Shown in pieces: positions 26,952 to 35,353 of a stretch of DNA of 64,000 nucleotides. This DNA is from Gammaproteobacteria bacterium (GTDB taxonomy: Bacteria; Pseudomonadota; Gammaproteobacteria; Magnimaribacterales; AG-339-G14), in assembly GCA_019652555.1 (NCBI GenBank), contig BPAJ01000001.1:708762-772761 (forward strand), given 5' to 3'. How positions within the stretch are numbered: position 1 is the stretch's first letter; each line of letters begins with the position of its first letter. A program made the translations under genes and the position numbers. The notes beneath the pieces were generated by a model that was not told the DNA's origin, searched no databases, and was given only the letters and a program-made list of their open reading frames with translations.

Positions 26952-27296
26952 TTAATTTATTCCTTCAAGATTTCTCATGTATTTTATTTCTTGAGGGTCT
27001 AAATTTAATTTTTTAACTACTGGATGATTTTCATCAATCAATCTCCAAAAAGGAATTTCTTTCCCATGTTCTTCAATTGCTTTCCTGAGAAAGATTCCTG
27101 TTGAGACTGGACAAGAATTATCCGCATCCATTTCTTTTGCCAAATCTAATCTCATTTCTTTTGAAGTCTTAAGTGTGCCTTCTGGAATTTTCTTAATGTA
27201 TTCAGCTATCTTTTCTGGGGAAGAAATAAGCATTTTCTGCCCAGCTTTTAAGTCTGAAAAGTTTTTTTCAAGAATTTTTACAATATTTCTAGACAT
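26952..27296 (-). CDS. small MGMT-like DNA-binding-domain protein
   Basis: A 114-residue protein. The segment IPEGTLKTSKEMRLDLAKEM, then SCPVSTGIFLRKAIEE, then PFWRLIDENHPVVKKLNLD resembles a bacterial family related to the winged-helix domain of O6-methylguanine methyltransferases. The repair cysteine motif PCHR is absent, so it cannot act as a methyltransferase. The CPVSTG motif is the family's own mark. The function is not established. It shares a strand with the HAD gene but is separated by about 100 bases. Confidence 0.5.
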   Translation of the reverse strand: MSRNIVKILEKNFSDLKAGQKMLISSPEKIAEYIKKIPEGTLKTSKEMRLDLAKEMDADNSCPVSTGIFLRKAIEEHGKEIPFWRLIDENHPVVKKLNLDPQEIKYMRNLEGIN

Positions 27297-27398
27297 TTTT
27301 TTACCTTACTCCTGCTCAATAGTTACGTTATCTAAGAACTCAATAAGATCAATGGGTTTAAGAGTATTGAAAAAGGCTTAATAACTTCTTTGTAACTT

Positions 27399-28034
27399 TT
27401 ATTCATTAATCAACATTTCAACTAATTCAGGAAAACTCTCTACAGTCTTACAGCCTTCTATCGGTGAACCAAATCCATATTTAACTTGATAAAACTCTAA
27501 TTCACAATCTCTAGCAGCTTCATAATCCCCTTCCATATCTCCTATAAATACAGGATTCTGGAGGTTATTTTTTGTTATAACAGCAGCTGTATTGAGCGGT
27601 TTGGATTCGTTCGTATCTCCCCAACATAAATAGTCTTTAAACAAATTTTCAAATTTATTCTGCGATAAAAAGTTTTCAATATATCCAGACTGACAGTTAC
27701 TAACTATGAATAAATCATAATACTCATTAAGGGTGTTTAAGCCTTCAGAAACTCCTACATACAATTCACCACCCATTTCTTTTATAGCAACATTATCTTC
27801 GATCATCGTTTCATCTATGAGAATAGAAATCTCTTCATTTGAAAGGCTGGAGAATATAGTTTTTATACATTCGGCATGGGGTTTTCCAGTTACACTTCTG
27901 ACATCTGAAGCAGTGACTTGTCTAAATTTTATTTCATTTCTATCAACAACATTATTCCAAGCTACGGCACATGCTTCACAGGTATCCCAAAGCGTTCCAT
28001 CCAAATCAAAAATTAATGAATCAAAATCTTTCAT
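27399..28034 (-). CDS. HAD-superfamily hydrolase
   Basis: A 211-residue phosphatase-like protein. Motif I is DLDGTLWD, motif II the serine in FIVSNCQSG, and motif IV GDMEGDYEAARDC. The squared cap makes it a PGP/beta-phosphoglucomutase-type HAD. The likely start is the ATG at 28034; a GTG six bases earlier is also possible. The first codons lie in the 17-base repeat shared with the guaA end, so an insertion has replaced the DNA just upstream of the start. The substrate is unknown. Confidence 0.85.
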   Translation of the reverse strand: MKDFDSLIFDLDGTLWDTCEACAVAWNNVVDRNEIKFRQVTASDVRSVTGKPHAECIKTIFSSLSNEEISILIDETMIEDNVAIKEMGGELYVGVSEGLNTLNEYYDLFIVSNCQSGYIENFLSQNKFENLFKDYLCWGDTNESKPLNTAAVITKNNLQNPVFIGDMEGDYEAARDCELEFYQVKYGFGSPIEGCKTVESFPELVEMLINE

Positions 28035-28049
28035 TCCCACTCAATAGTA
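28033..28049. repeat. attachment-site core A
   Basis: ATTCCCACTCAATAGTA, identical over 17 bases to the end of guaA at 32283-32299 and in the same orientation. An inverted TTTACAAGT copy follows at 28052-28060. Read as the far boundary of an element integrated at the guaA 3' end. Confidence 0.7.
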
Positions 28050-28094
28050 CCACTTGTAAAAAAGCCCTGTGTATCAGTACTTCCAGGGTGCCAT

Positions 28095-28874
28095 TCAAAT
28101 CGGCGGGCTTAAATGACTGCCAAAATATTGAATTACATTGTCCAGGGCCTCGCGTGTTGGATGCCCCGATTGATCGACAAAATCTAGTGTTAATACAGAG
28201 TGACCTCTCCCCGGCAATGTTATCTCTTGAACTCTTATGTTGCCGTCATCATTAAAAGCACGATGCACGCATTTGGATTTTTCTTGCGTGCACAATGGAT
28301 CGTCCTCGAAACGTAAAACTCGCATGGGGCCTTTCACATCGAGAGCATTACGACTTTGTTCTATGTCGTCAGAGGACATATGCAACTCTCCCTGTTTAAA
28401 AAAAGGCATTGCCGGTTGTGATGCTACGGCTGCAAGGACACTATCATCACCAATAAGCTGTATCGCGAAGTTGCCCGTGAGGCACATGCCAATAACTCCT
28501 ACGCCTTTAACACCCCGTTGATCCCTGACTTCTCTGCAGAGCAGACGAACCCAATCGGCTATCGGACTCGATCGATCGCTGGTCATTAATCGAAACTCCT
28601 TTCTGAGGCACATGACTCTAACAAGGTTCCCACCGATTGATGTTTTACCCAAAGGTCCAAACAAGTGTGGCATAACAACCTCAAAGCCGGCATTAACCAG
28701 TTCATCCGCTAGAGACAGTGTTTCCTGACCGATACCCGGAAGCTCTTGGAGTAATACGACCGGAGCACCTGAGCCTCTGCGGTAGATATCATGTGTAATA
28801 AGATGTCCGTTAGACGCACGAGCCTCGAAGATCGTCTTTTCATAGCCACTAATCTGCGTTGCAGTATTTCCCAT
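28095..28874 (-). CDS. dienelactone-hydrolase family protein
   Basis: A 259-residue alpha/beta hydrolase. The nucleophile elbow is GMCLTG with Cys131, the residue that defines dienelactone hydrolases, and the histidine lies in GRGHSVLTLDF. The strand PVVLLQELPGIGQET gives the oxyanion region. Dienelactone hydrolases open lactones in chloroaromatic breakdown; many homologues have other ester substrates. Base composition is markedly richer in G+C than the flanking genes, which with its place in the island suggests transfer. An AGGAGA-type site precedes the ATG. Confidence 0.85.
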   Translation of the reverse strand: MGNTATQISGYEKTIFEARASNGHLITHDIYRRGSGAPVVLLQELPGIGQETLSLADELVNAGFEVVMPHLFGPLGKTSIGGNLVRVMCLRKEFRLMTSDRSSPIADWVRLLCREVRDQRGVKGVGVIGMCLTGNFAIQLIGDDSVLAAVASQPAMPFFKQGELHMSSDDIEQSRNALDVKGPMRVLRFEDDPLCTQEKSKCVHRAFNDDGNIRVQEITLPGRGHSVLTLDFVDQSGHPTREALDNVIQYFGSHLSPPI

Positions 28875-28919
28875 TTGCTTTTCTCCTAGTATCTCGGCGT
28901 TTTGCTATCTTTTAACTAC

Positions 28920-28931
28920 TCCCACTCAATA
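28920..28931. repeat. core-like site B
   Basis: TCCCACTCAATA repeats 12 bases of the guaA-end core. Beyond it, TTTTACAAAGCC is shared with the third site near 31731-31742 and resembles the TGTAAAAAAGCC after core A. This suggests a longer, partly conserved attachment site of about 35 bases and an internal element boundary. Confidence 0.5.
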
Positions 28932-28985
28932 ATCGCAGTTTTACAAAGCCTTATGTAGCAAGGGTTTGCGAGGGGCAAAACTGAG

Positions 28986-29093
28986 TTTACAAGTAGTTTA
29001 CAAGTTTCGTTCTTCATTTCTGCTTTTGTAACTCCCTCAAATTCCTAATGTAATCAGTATTTTAGCACTTTTAGACTTGTAAACTTTACAAGT
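28986..29093. repeat. cluster of TTTACAAGT repeats
   Basis: TTTACAAGT occurs at 28986-28994 and 28997-29005 (direct, 11 bases apart), and as a perfect palindrome ACTTGTAAA-C-TTTACAAGT at 29075-29093. A further inverted copy is at 28052-28060 beside core A. Short repeats of this size beside a recombination core are typical arm-type sites for tyrosine integrases. A repressor-binding array is the main alternative. The rest of the gap between 28875 and 29200 holds site B and no gene that I can see. Confidence 0.5.
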
Positions 29094-29200
29094 GCTAATG
29101 CCCTACTCCAAATATTTCTTTCTAAAAAAGTTACGCTATAGGAACTTAACTGAAAGGATTGGCTACTCTCTTTCAGTTTTCCACCATTTCCCCGCAACAT

Positions 29201-29680
29201 CTACTCGATTAGTTGATCATTCAGAGGCCTAAAATTGAGATTTACTAGTTTCCGCCATCGCATTTGTCTATAGGAGTAAAAAATGAATGCGTAGATATAG
29301 ATTGGTAATGTGAAAAGACCAGCATCGATAGAAACCTCATCTGTATATCGAGTTCCGCCTCCCTCCGATTCTAAAAAAATTAGATGATCCCAAGTTTTTG
29401 CTATAGAACCACTTCCATTATCTCTGAGAACCCAATGATCGGATTTTTGTGGAAATTCTATACCTACAATTTGTTTTCCGATGGGTAAAAAATGAAATGC
29501 GAACATTTTTACAGAGAACTTCCCCTCAACCCATTTTGACGGAAAGAAATTTGGTTCGATAGGATGGAATTTCATTAAACCAGCCACCACATAATTGAGT
29601 AGCGCTGGCGTCATTAAATAACTCTTAACCGTCTCTAAATCTGCTGCTAAATAGGTGCTGATTTTTAGCGTACGCATCAT
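29201..29680 (-). CDS. SRPBCC-superfamily protein
   Basis: About 160 residues. The pattern MMRTLKISTYLAADLETVKSYLMTPALLNYVVAGLM with the later strands DHWVLRDNGSGSIAKTWDHLIFLESEGGGTRYTDEVSIDAGLF fits the helix-grip START-like fold that binds hydrophobic ligands. I take the ATG at 29680 (followed by a second ATG) because AGGGGAG lies just before it. The C-terminal half is hydrophobic (IYIYAFIFYSYRQM), perhaps a membrane-touching helix. A degenerate second copy lies at 31740-32280. Confidence 0.7.
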   Translation of the reverse strand: MMRTLKISTYLAADLETVKSYLMTPALLNYVVAGLMKFHPIEPNFFPSKWVEGKFSVKMFAFHFLPIGKQIVGIEFPQKSDHWVLRDNGSGSIAKTWDHLIFLESEGGGTRYTDEVSIDAGLFTLPIYIYAFIFYSYRQMRWRKLVNLNFRPLNDQLIE

Positions 29681-29964
29681 TACTCCCCTCAATGAGTAAT
29701 ACCCTCTTAAACCCTTTATTTAAAGGGGTTTCAAAAAAGTTTGTATCAACTTTGAATAAGAGATTTCTTATTTTGTAACCCATTTTTGTATGAATATGCC
29801 TATAAACTAGGTGTTTCATACAAAGCTTCCGTACCAGCGATTATACAATGCTTTAGTTAGCGACTTAGTGTCTCACTACTTAAAATTAGCTAATATTGCA
29901 GGAATTATTTCTGAATGAACAATGAGCAAATTTAAGAAAATCCTTTCGGTGGGCGTCCAAAAGT

Positions 29965-31711
29965 ATGAATCAGGACGCGTTTCGTAAACAGGCAGATGCA
30001 GATTACGAAGCAGAATTTGCAGAAGAATCGTCTAAGAGAAGAGGTTCTTCCTTTAAAAGATTCCGTTTTGTGGCTAAGCCAACCTATGACTACGTAACAG
30101 AACGTAATATAAAAAGATCCCGATGCGCGATGGCATCAAACTGCATGCTGAAGTTTAATGACCGGAAGCAGAAGGTACCTTTCCCCGTCCTTGTTAACCG
30201 TGGTCCGTATGACTGTCGATCTACACTTGATGACACACCTGCAGTCGCACGTTGTTTTGCTGAACGAGGATACGTGGTCATCTGTCAGGATGTACGAGGG
30301 CGCTTTGGTTCTGAAGGAGAATTTGTTGTAAACAATGAAGCAGAGGATGGATTCGATACGGTTGAATGGGCAGGAAAACAATCGTGGTCAAACGGCAAAG
30401 TTGGCATGTTTGGCATTTCATACAACGGGTTGGCTTGTTTAGAAGCTGCTCGTGAAAAATCACAATATTTAAAAGCCATCTACCCAGGAATGATTTCTTA
30501 TGGAGTGCAAGAAAGTGGTATTCAGCAAATGCAGGCACTAGGCGCATGGATGCTCTGGGCAGCTTACGGATCTGAAGGAGGAAATCCTCTTCGAATTGAT
30601 CTGTCTCACCTGCCTCTTTGTGAAATTGATGCTTTGTCAGGTTATGACAGCGATCTATTTCAAATCTTTGTAAAAAATCAGATGTTTGCTTTTGAGAGCA
30701 GCCCGGAAGAGATTCTGTCTAATTTATCAGAGATAACAATTCCGACATATAGTGTTACCGGCTGGTATGACATTTTTGTGGATGCTCAGCTGGATGAGTG
30801 GCGCCAATTAAAGGAGATGAATCCAGAAGCTAGACTTATGATCGGTCCCTATCAACATAATCTTGTTGAAATGAGTGAAATGGAAACACCAGCGATTGGT
30901 AAAATTCCCACAAAAAAAACTGAGCTAAAGGAATACTTCTTTCATATGGAGTATTTCTTTGGTCAATACTTAAAGGACCAGAAAAATGAGTTATCAGAGA
31001 ATCTCGCGCCAGTGAAGATTTTTGTAATGGGTATAAACGAGTGGAGGGACGAATACGAATGGCCGCTTGCACGAGCCGTAAGTAAAAAACTTTTTCTGCA
31101 TAGCTCGGGAAACGCAGCCATTGATCTAAATGATGGAGTATTGAGCTGGGAAGCACCTACTGCGGATCAGCCAACAGACGGATATGAGTATGATCCACTC
31201 TATCCAGTACACTGGACTGAAGACCTTGATATTTGGAGCATCCTTATGACTATGGGGGATCGAAATACCGTGCAGGAGCGGCCGGACGTACTCACCTATT
31301 CTACACCGATACTTAACGACGATTTGGAAGTCACGGGCCCCATAACTGCAAAAATTTATGCGTCTTCGAGCGCGCCGGATACGGATTTCTACGTCATCCT
31401 AGTAGATGTATATCCAGATGGTCACACACAATACTTAACACAGGGTCAGTTGAGGGCTAGATATCGCAATGGCATGGAGTCTCCTCAGTTGTTAAATGCA
31501 GGGGAGATTGTTGAACTTGACAAGTAATTCAATCAACTAGCAATGTATTCCAGAAAGGGCATCGTCTGCGTATTGAAATCACCAGTAGTGATTATAGTCG
31601 TCACGCGAGGAATCAAAATGTTGAGGACGAAGAAGGAGTTACCGCGAATACCGAGTTGCTCACAATAAATTCACCACCCCGAAGTACACCAGTCTTACAT
31701 ATGCGCCGATC
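29965..31711 (+). CDS. CocE/NonD-type serine hydrolase, frameshifted
   Basis: X-Pro dipeptidyl-peptidase / cocaine-esterase family. The nucleophile elbow GISYNG holds S152 and VNRGPYD is the oxyanion segment. The C-terminal jelly-roll starts near LEVTGPITAKIYASS. Between about 30110 and 30165 the frame slips and returns: the missing text MRDGIKLHAEV is in another frame. After 31527 a stop appears, yet the expected end (VFQKGHRLRIEITSSDYSRHARN) continues in a shifted frame up to site C at 31712. So the real protein is near 580 residues. The substrate is probably an ester or amide. Confidence 0.75.
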
Positions 31712-31742
31712 ATTCCCACCAATAGTTCCCTTTTACAAAGCC
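31712..31742. repeat. core-like site C
   Basis: ATTCCCACC-AATAGT matches the 17-base core with one base missing and one substitution near the end, followed at 31731 by TTTTACAAAGCC as after site B. It lies where the CocE gene ends. Since the DNA to its right is a degenerate copy of that to the right of B, C may simply be part of a noisy duplicate. Confidence 0.45.
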
Positions 31743-32280
31743 ATTAGCAATTTTAAGGGGAAAAACCATTTTAAATTTTAAATTTGTTTTTCTTTCTCTT
31801 TTTTTCCCCCAAAAAATTGAGATTTATATTCCACATGATTATGCTGGAGTAACAAATGAATGCGACGATATAGATTGTCCCTTGTACACTGTGAAAGACC
31901 ACTATGATATTGAGACCTCATACTTATGATCGATTCCGTCCTCCTACTCCATTCTAACGATTAAAATTTGATGATCACCAAGTTACTTGCTAAATTAGCT
32001 AACCACCACCTGAAACACGTATCAATGATCGGATTTTTGATGGTCAAACTTCTAACCACAGATGTATTTGATGGCTAAAATGCAAATGGCAACATTTCTA
32101 CGAGATTCTTAAAAAATTGTTGACGAATAGATAATTAAAATGTGTATCGATGAAAGGGAATTCTCATTGAAAAGCACCAATATTGAGTTATAGTCGCATG
32201 GCGTCATGTTAAACTAAAACTTAACCGCTATACGCATGCTAAATAGTAACAGAAAACCATTTTACTAAGTGACTGCATCA
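31740..32280 (-). pseudogene. degenerate copy of the 28.93-29.69 kb segment
   Basis: The stretch aligns with the SRPBCC gene and its downstream region, with many indels. For example AATGAATGCG near 31855 matches 29283, GATCGGATTTTTG near 32034 matches 29440, and GCATCATTA at the end matches the start-codon region at 29683. No open frame survives. Either a decayed tandem copy of the SRPBCC cassette or uncorrected sequence. The run 31528-31711 before it belongs to the shifted CocE end. Confidence 0.5.
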
Positions 32281-33834
32281 TTATTCCCACTCAATAGTAG
32301 CTGGTGGTTTACTGGAAATATCATAGACAACTCTTGAAACCTTTGGAATTTCATTAATTATCCTATCTGAGACTTTATTCAATAAATTATGATTTAGTTG
32401 AGAAGCTTTTGCTGTCATGAAATCAATGGTCTCAGCAGCTCTTAAAGCAATCACATATTCATAGCGCCTTGCATCCCCAACTACACCGACACTTTTGATT
32501 GGTAAAAATACTGCAAATGCTTGGCTTACCTTATTGTAAAGTTTTGCTGATGTTAGCTCTTCTATAAAAATATGATCTGCTTCCCTTAAGATATCTAATT
32601 TTTCTTTCGTAATCTCTCCAATTGTTCTTACTGCTAAGCCAGGACCGGGAAAAGGATGTCTACCAATCAAAGTCTTCGGCAAGCCCAGTGAAAGACCTAT
32701 TTTTCTTACCTCATCTTTGAATAAAGAATTTAAAGGCTCTACCAAAGGTAACTTTAAATAGGATGGTAAACCGCCCACATTGTGATGAGATTTAATGACG
32801 TGCGCCTTGCCGCCTTTGATGCCAGAAGATTCAATTACATCAGGATAGATAGTGCCTTGTGCTAGGAAGGAAACATCCTTAATTTTTTTTGCTTCTTTCA
32901 AAAAGACATCAATGAAATTTTTTCCTATTACCTTTCTCTTTTCTTCGGGATCTTCTTTACCTTTTAAATTTTTAAGGAAAAATTTTTCGGAATCGGAAAA
33001 GTGAATCTTAATTTTTAAAGCCTTTTTTAAATCTTTAAGAACTTGTTTAGCTTCGTCTTTTCTTAATAAACCATTATCAACAAAAATACATTCCAATTGC
33101 TTGCCTATTGCCTTTGATAAAAGTGCAGCAACCACAGAAGAATCAACTCCGCCGGAAATACCCAATAATACTTTTTTCTTACCTACTTGTTTTTTTATAT
33201 CATCAACAAGTTTTTCGACTATGTTTTTTGGTCTCCATTTAGCCTGACAGCCGCATATTTCTCTGACAAAAGTTTTTAAAATTTGAGCGCCCTTTTCGGT
33301 ATGTGTTACCTCTGGATGAAACTGTAAGCCATATTTTTTAATTGAATTGTTTTCAAAAGCTGCAATTGGACTATTTTTAGAGGAAGCAACTTTTTTAAAA
33401 CCTTTGGGTAATTTAGTTACTTTGTCACCATGACTCATCCAAACATTTAGTTTAGAGATTTTGATATCTTGAAATAACTTACTTTTATTTAATTTAATTT
33501 CAGCATGGCCAAATTCTCTTTTCTTTGAGGTATTTACTAACCCCTTAAAGTGTTTTGACATGAGTTGCATGCCATAACAAATTCCTAAAACGGGTATTTC
33601 ACTTTCTAAAATTTTAGGATCAACTTTAAGGGTATTTTTTGCATTTACTGACTCTGGGCCTCCAGAGATAATAATGCCTTTGGGATTAGCTTTAAGAATG
33701 TTTCTATAAGAAGTATTGCAAGACAGAATTTCGGAATAAACCCCAAGTTCTCTGATACGCCTAGCAATTAATTGAGTATATTGTGAACCAAAATCCAGAA
33801 TAATTATTTTTTCTGAATCAATAGCGCTATTCAC
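32281..33834 (-). CDS. guaA: GMP synthase (glutamine-hydrolysing)
   Basis: Converts XMP to GMP with glutamine and ATP. The 517 residues hold a class I glutaminase (nucleophile C86 in GICYGMQ, then QFHPEVTHT), the ATP pyrophosphatase P-loop GISGGVDSSVVAAL, and the C-terminal dimer domain ending PATIEWE. The start is a GTG two bases after the guaB stop, so guaB-guaA form one operon as in most gammaproteobacteria. The last 17 or so coding bases are duplicated at 28033, marking the island attachment site. Confidence 0.98.
   Translation of the reverse strand: MNSAIDSEKIIILDFGSQYTQLIARRIRELGVYSEILSCNTSYRNILKANPKGIIISGGPESVNAKNTLKVDPKILESEIPVLGICYGMQLMSKHFKGLVNTSKKREFGHAEIKLNKSKLFQDIKISKLNVWMSHGDKVTKLPKGFKKVASSKNSPIAAFENNSIKKYGLQFHPEVTHTEKGAQILKTFVREICGCQAKWRPKNIVEKLVDDIKKQVGKKKVLLGISGGVDSSVVAALLSKAIGKQLECIFVDNGLLRKDEAKQVLKDLKKALKIKIHFSDSEKFFLKNLKGKEDPEEKRKVIGKNFIDVFLKEAKKIKDVSFLAQGTIYPDVIESSGIKGGKAHVIKSHHNVGGLPSYLKLPLVEPLNSLFKDEVRKIGLSLGLPKTLIGRHPFPGPGLAVRTIGEITKEKLDILREADHIFIEELTSAKLYNKVSQAFAVFLPIKSVGVVGDARRYEYVIALRAAETIDFMTAKASQLNHNLLNKVSDRIINEIPKVSRVVYDISSKPPATIEWE
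32283..32299. repeat. attachment-site core D in the guaA end
   Basis: ATTCCCACTCAATAGTA encodes (on the minus strand) the last residues TIEWE plus part of the stop. The same 17 bases recur at 28033-28049. Inserting elements at this site keep the GuaA reading frame intact, as expected for this hotspot. Confidence 0.7.
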
Positions 33835-33836
33835 TT

Positions 33837-35306
33837 TTAACTTATTCTGTAATTTGGTGCTTCTTTTGTGACGCTCACGTCATGAACATGACTTTCGTTA
33901 ATTCCTGCCGATGTAATCTGCACAAATTTTGTTTTGGTTCTCATAGCTTTGATGTCTTTGCTTCCCGTATAACCCATGCTTTGTCTTAAACCGCCAAGCA
34001 TTTGATGGATGGTAGTTTCTACCCAACCTTTATAAGGGACTCTACCTTCAATTCCTTCCGGTACCAGTTTGTCAGAACTTGAAACATCATCTTGAAAATA
34101 TCGATCTCCAGAATTTGTCTCTCCAGACATAGCTCCAACCGAACCCATGCCTCTGTATGATTTATAACTTCTCCCTTGAAAAAGTTCTACCTGCCCTGGA
34201 GCTTCCTCTGTTCCAGCAAGAATACTGCCAAGCATAACGGTACTGGCTCCAGCAGCTATGGCTTTTGCAATATCGCCAGAGAATCTAATCCCACCATCAG
34301 CAATAACTGGAATATTCTTCTTGCCAATGGCTTTGACTACATTTGCAATAGCAGAAATCTGAGGTACACCAACGCCAGTTACTATTCTGGTCGTACAAAT
34401 CGATCCAGGACCTATTCCAACTTTGATTGCATCAGCACCAGCTTTGATTAAGTCTAAAGCACCATCGCCCGTTGCAACATTTCCTCCAATAACTTGAATA
34501 CCTTTTTTTAACTTCTTAATTCTTCGAACTCGATCAATGATGCCTTTGGAATGACCATGAGCACTATCAACGACAAGAACATCAACGCCTGCCTCAACAA
34601 GAGCATCCACTCGCTCATCGGTTTCTTCACCATTACCAACGGCAGCTCCTACGAGAAGTCTACCTTCGGTATCTTTTGAGGCTAAAGGAAAATCCTTATT
34701 TTTATTGATGTCTTTTAAAGTTACGAGGCCTTTTAAAGCGAAACTTTTATCAACCAATAAGATTTTTTCTATTCTATTTTTATAAAGGAGGTTTTTAATA
34801 ATATCTAATTTTGCGTCTTCCTCTGCAGTGACCAAACGTTTTTTTGGCGTCATGATGGATTCTACTGGAGCTGATAAATCAGAGACATTACGAAAATCTC
34901 TGGAAGTCACAATGCCAACTAGATCGCCATCATTTACAACAGGCATGCCTGAAATATTCAAGTCTTGCGTAAGTTTGATTAATTCCCCAACACTTTTTTT
35001 AGAGGAAATGGTAATTGGGTCTCTTACGACTCCGCTTTCAAATTTTTTGACCAAAGAAACTTCTTTTGCTTGATCAGCAATGGATATATTTTTATGAATT
35101 ATTCCAATTCCACCCAATTCCGCTAGGGCAATTGACATTCTACTTTCGGTTACCGTATCCATGGCTGCAGATACTATTGGAATTTTTAAATTAACCTGTT
35201 TGGTTAATTTTGTGCTTAAATCGGTTTCTTGAGGAAGGACGCTAGAATATTGCGGTACCAAAAGTACATCGTCGAAGGTCAGAGCTTGCTCTTCAATACG
35301 CAACAT
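33837..35306 (-). CDS. guaB: IMP dehydrogenase
   Basis: Oxidises IMP to XMP with NAD, the committed step to GMP. The start is set at the ATG at 35306, giving [21 protein letters not shown]; an upstream frame adds a hydrophobic 11 residues not found in the family. Two CBS modules (for example [17 protein letters not shown] and [15 protein letters not shown]) sit in the barrel. The catalytic loop is [17 protein letters not shown]. About 489 residues, the family norm. Confidence 0.98.
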   Translation of the reverse strand: MLRIEEQALTFDDVLLVPQYSSVLPQETDLSTKLTKQVNLKIPIVSAAMDTVTESRMSIALAELGGIGIIHKNISIADQAKEVSLVKKFESGVVRDPITISSKKSVGELIKLTQDLNISGMPVVNDGDLVGIVTSRDFRNVSDLSAPVESIMTPKKRLVTAEEDAKLDIIKNLLYKNRIEKILLVDKSFALKGLVTLKDINKNKDFPLASKDTEGRLLVGAAVGNGEETDERVDALVEAGVDVLVVDSAHGHSKGIIDRVRRIKKLKKGIQVIGGNVATGDGALDLIKAGADAIKVGIGPGSICTTRIVTGVGVPQISAIANVVKAIGKKNIPVIADGGIRFSGDIAKAIAAGASTVMLGSILAGTEEAPGQVELFQGRSYKSYRGMGSVGAMSGETNSGDRYFQDDVSSSDKLVPEGIEGRVPYKGWVETTIHQMLGGLRQSMGYTGSKDIKAMRTKTKFVQITSAGINESHVHDVSVTKEAPNYRIS

Positions 35307-35353
35307 TTTCAAATTATACAGAAAGAAAACAAAAAACAAAGTTACCCTAAAAA

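Larger units (their letters stand above)
28033..32299. mobile_element. putative genomic island at the guaA 3' end
   Basis: About 4.3 kb bounded by the same 17-base direct repeat, one copy being the last codons of guaA. The guaA 3' end is a known hotspot for tyrosine-recombinase islands. Inside are a dienelactone hydrolase, an SRPBCC protein, a CocE-type hydrolase and a degenerate copy of the SRPBCC gene. The two hydrolase genes are visibly richer in G+C than the flanks. Extra core-like sites lie near 28920 and 31712. No integrase is visible inside, so the element may be a decayed or mobilisable one. The right part is low in sequence quality. Confidence 0.6.

Noticed and set aside
28986-29093. 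CRISPR array
   Set aside because: The repeats are only nine bases, irregularly spaced and partly inverted; no cas genes are nearby.
29693-29964. Separate gene upstream of the CocE hydrolase
   Set aside because: The open frames here (for example 64 codons on the minus strand) have no coding character. A short ATG frame at 29922 ends after 20 codons. The stretch appears to hold only promoter DNA.
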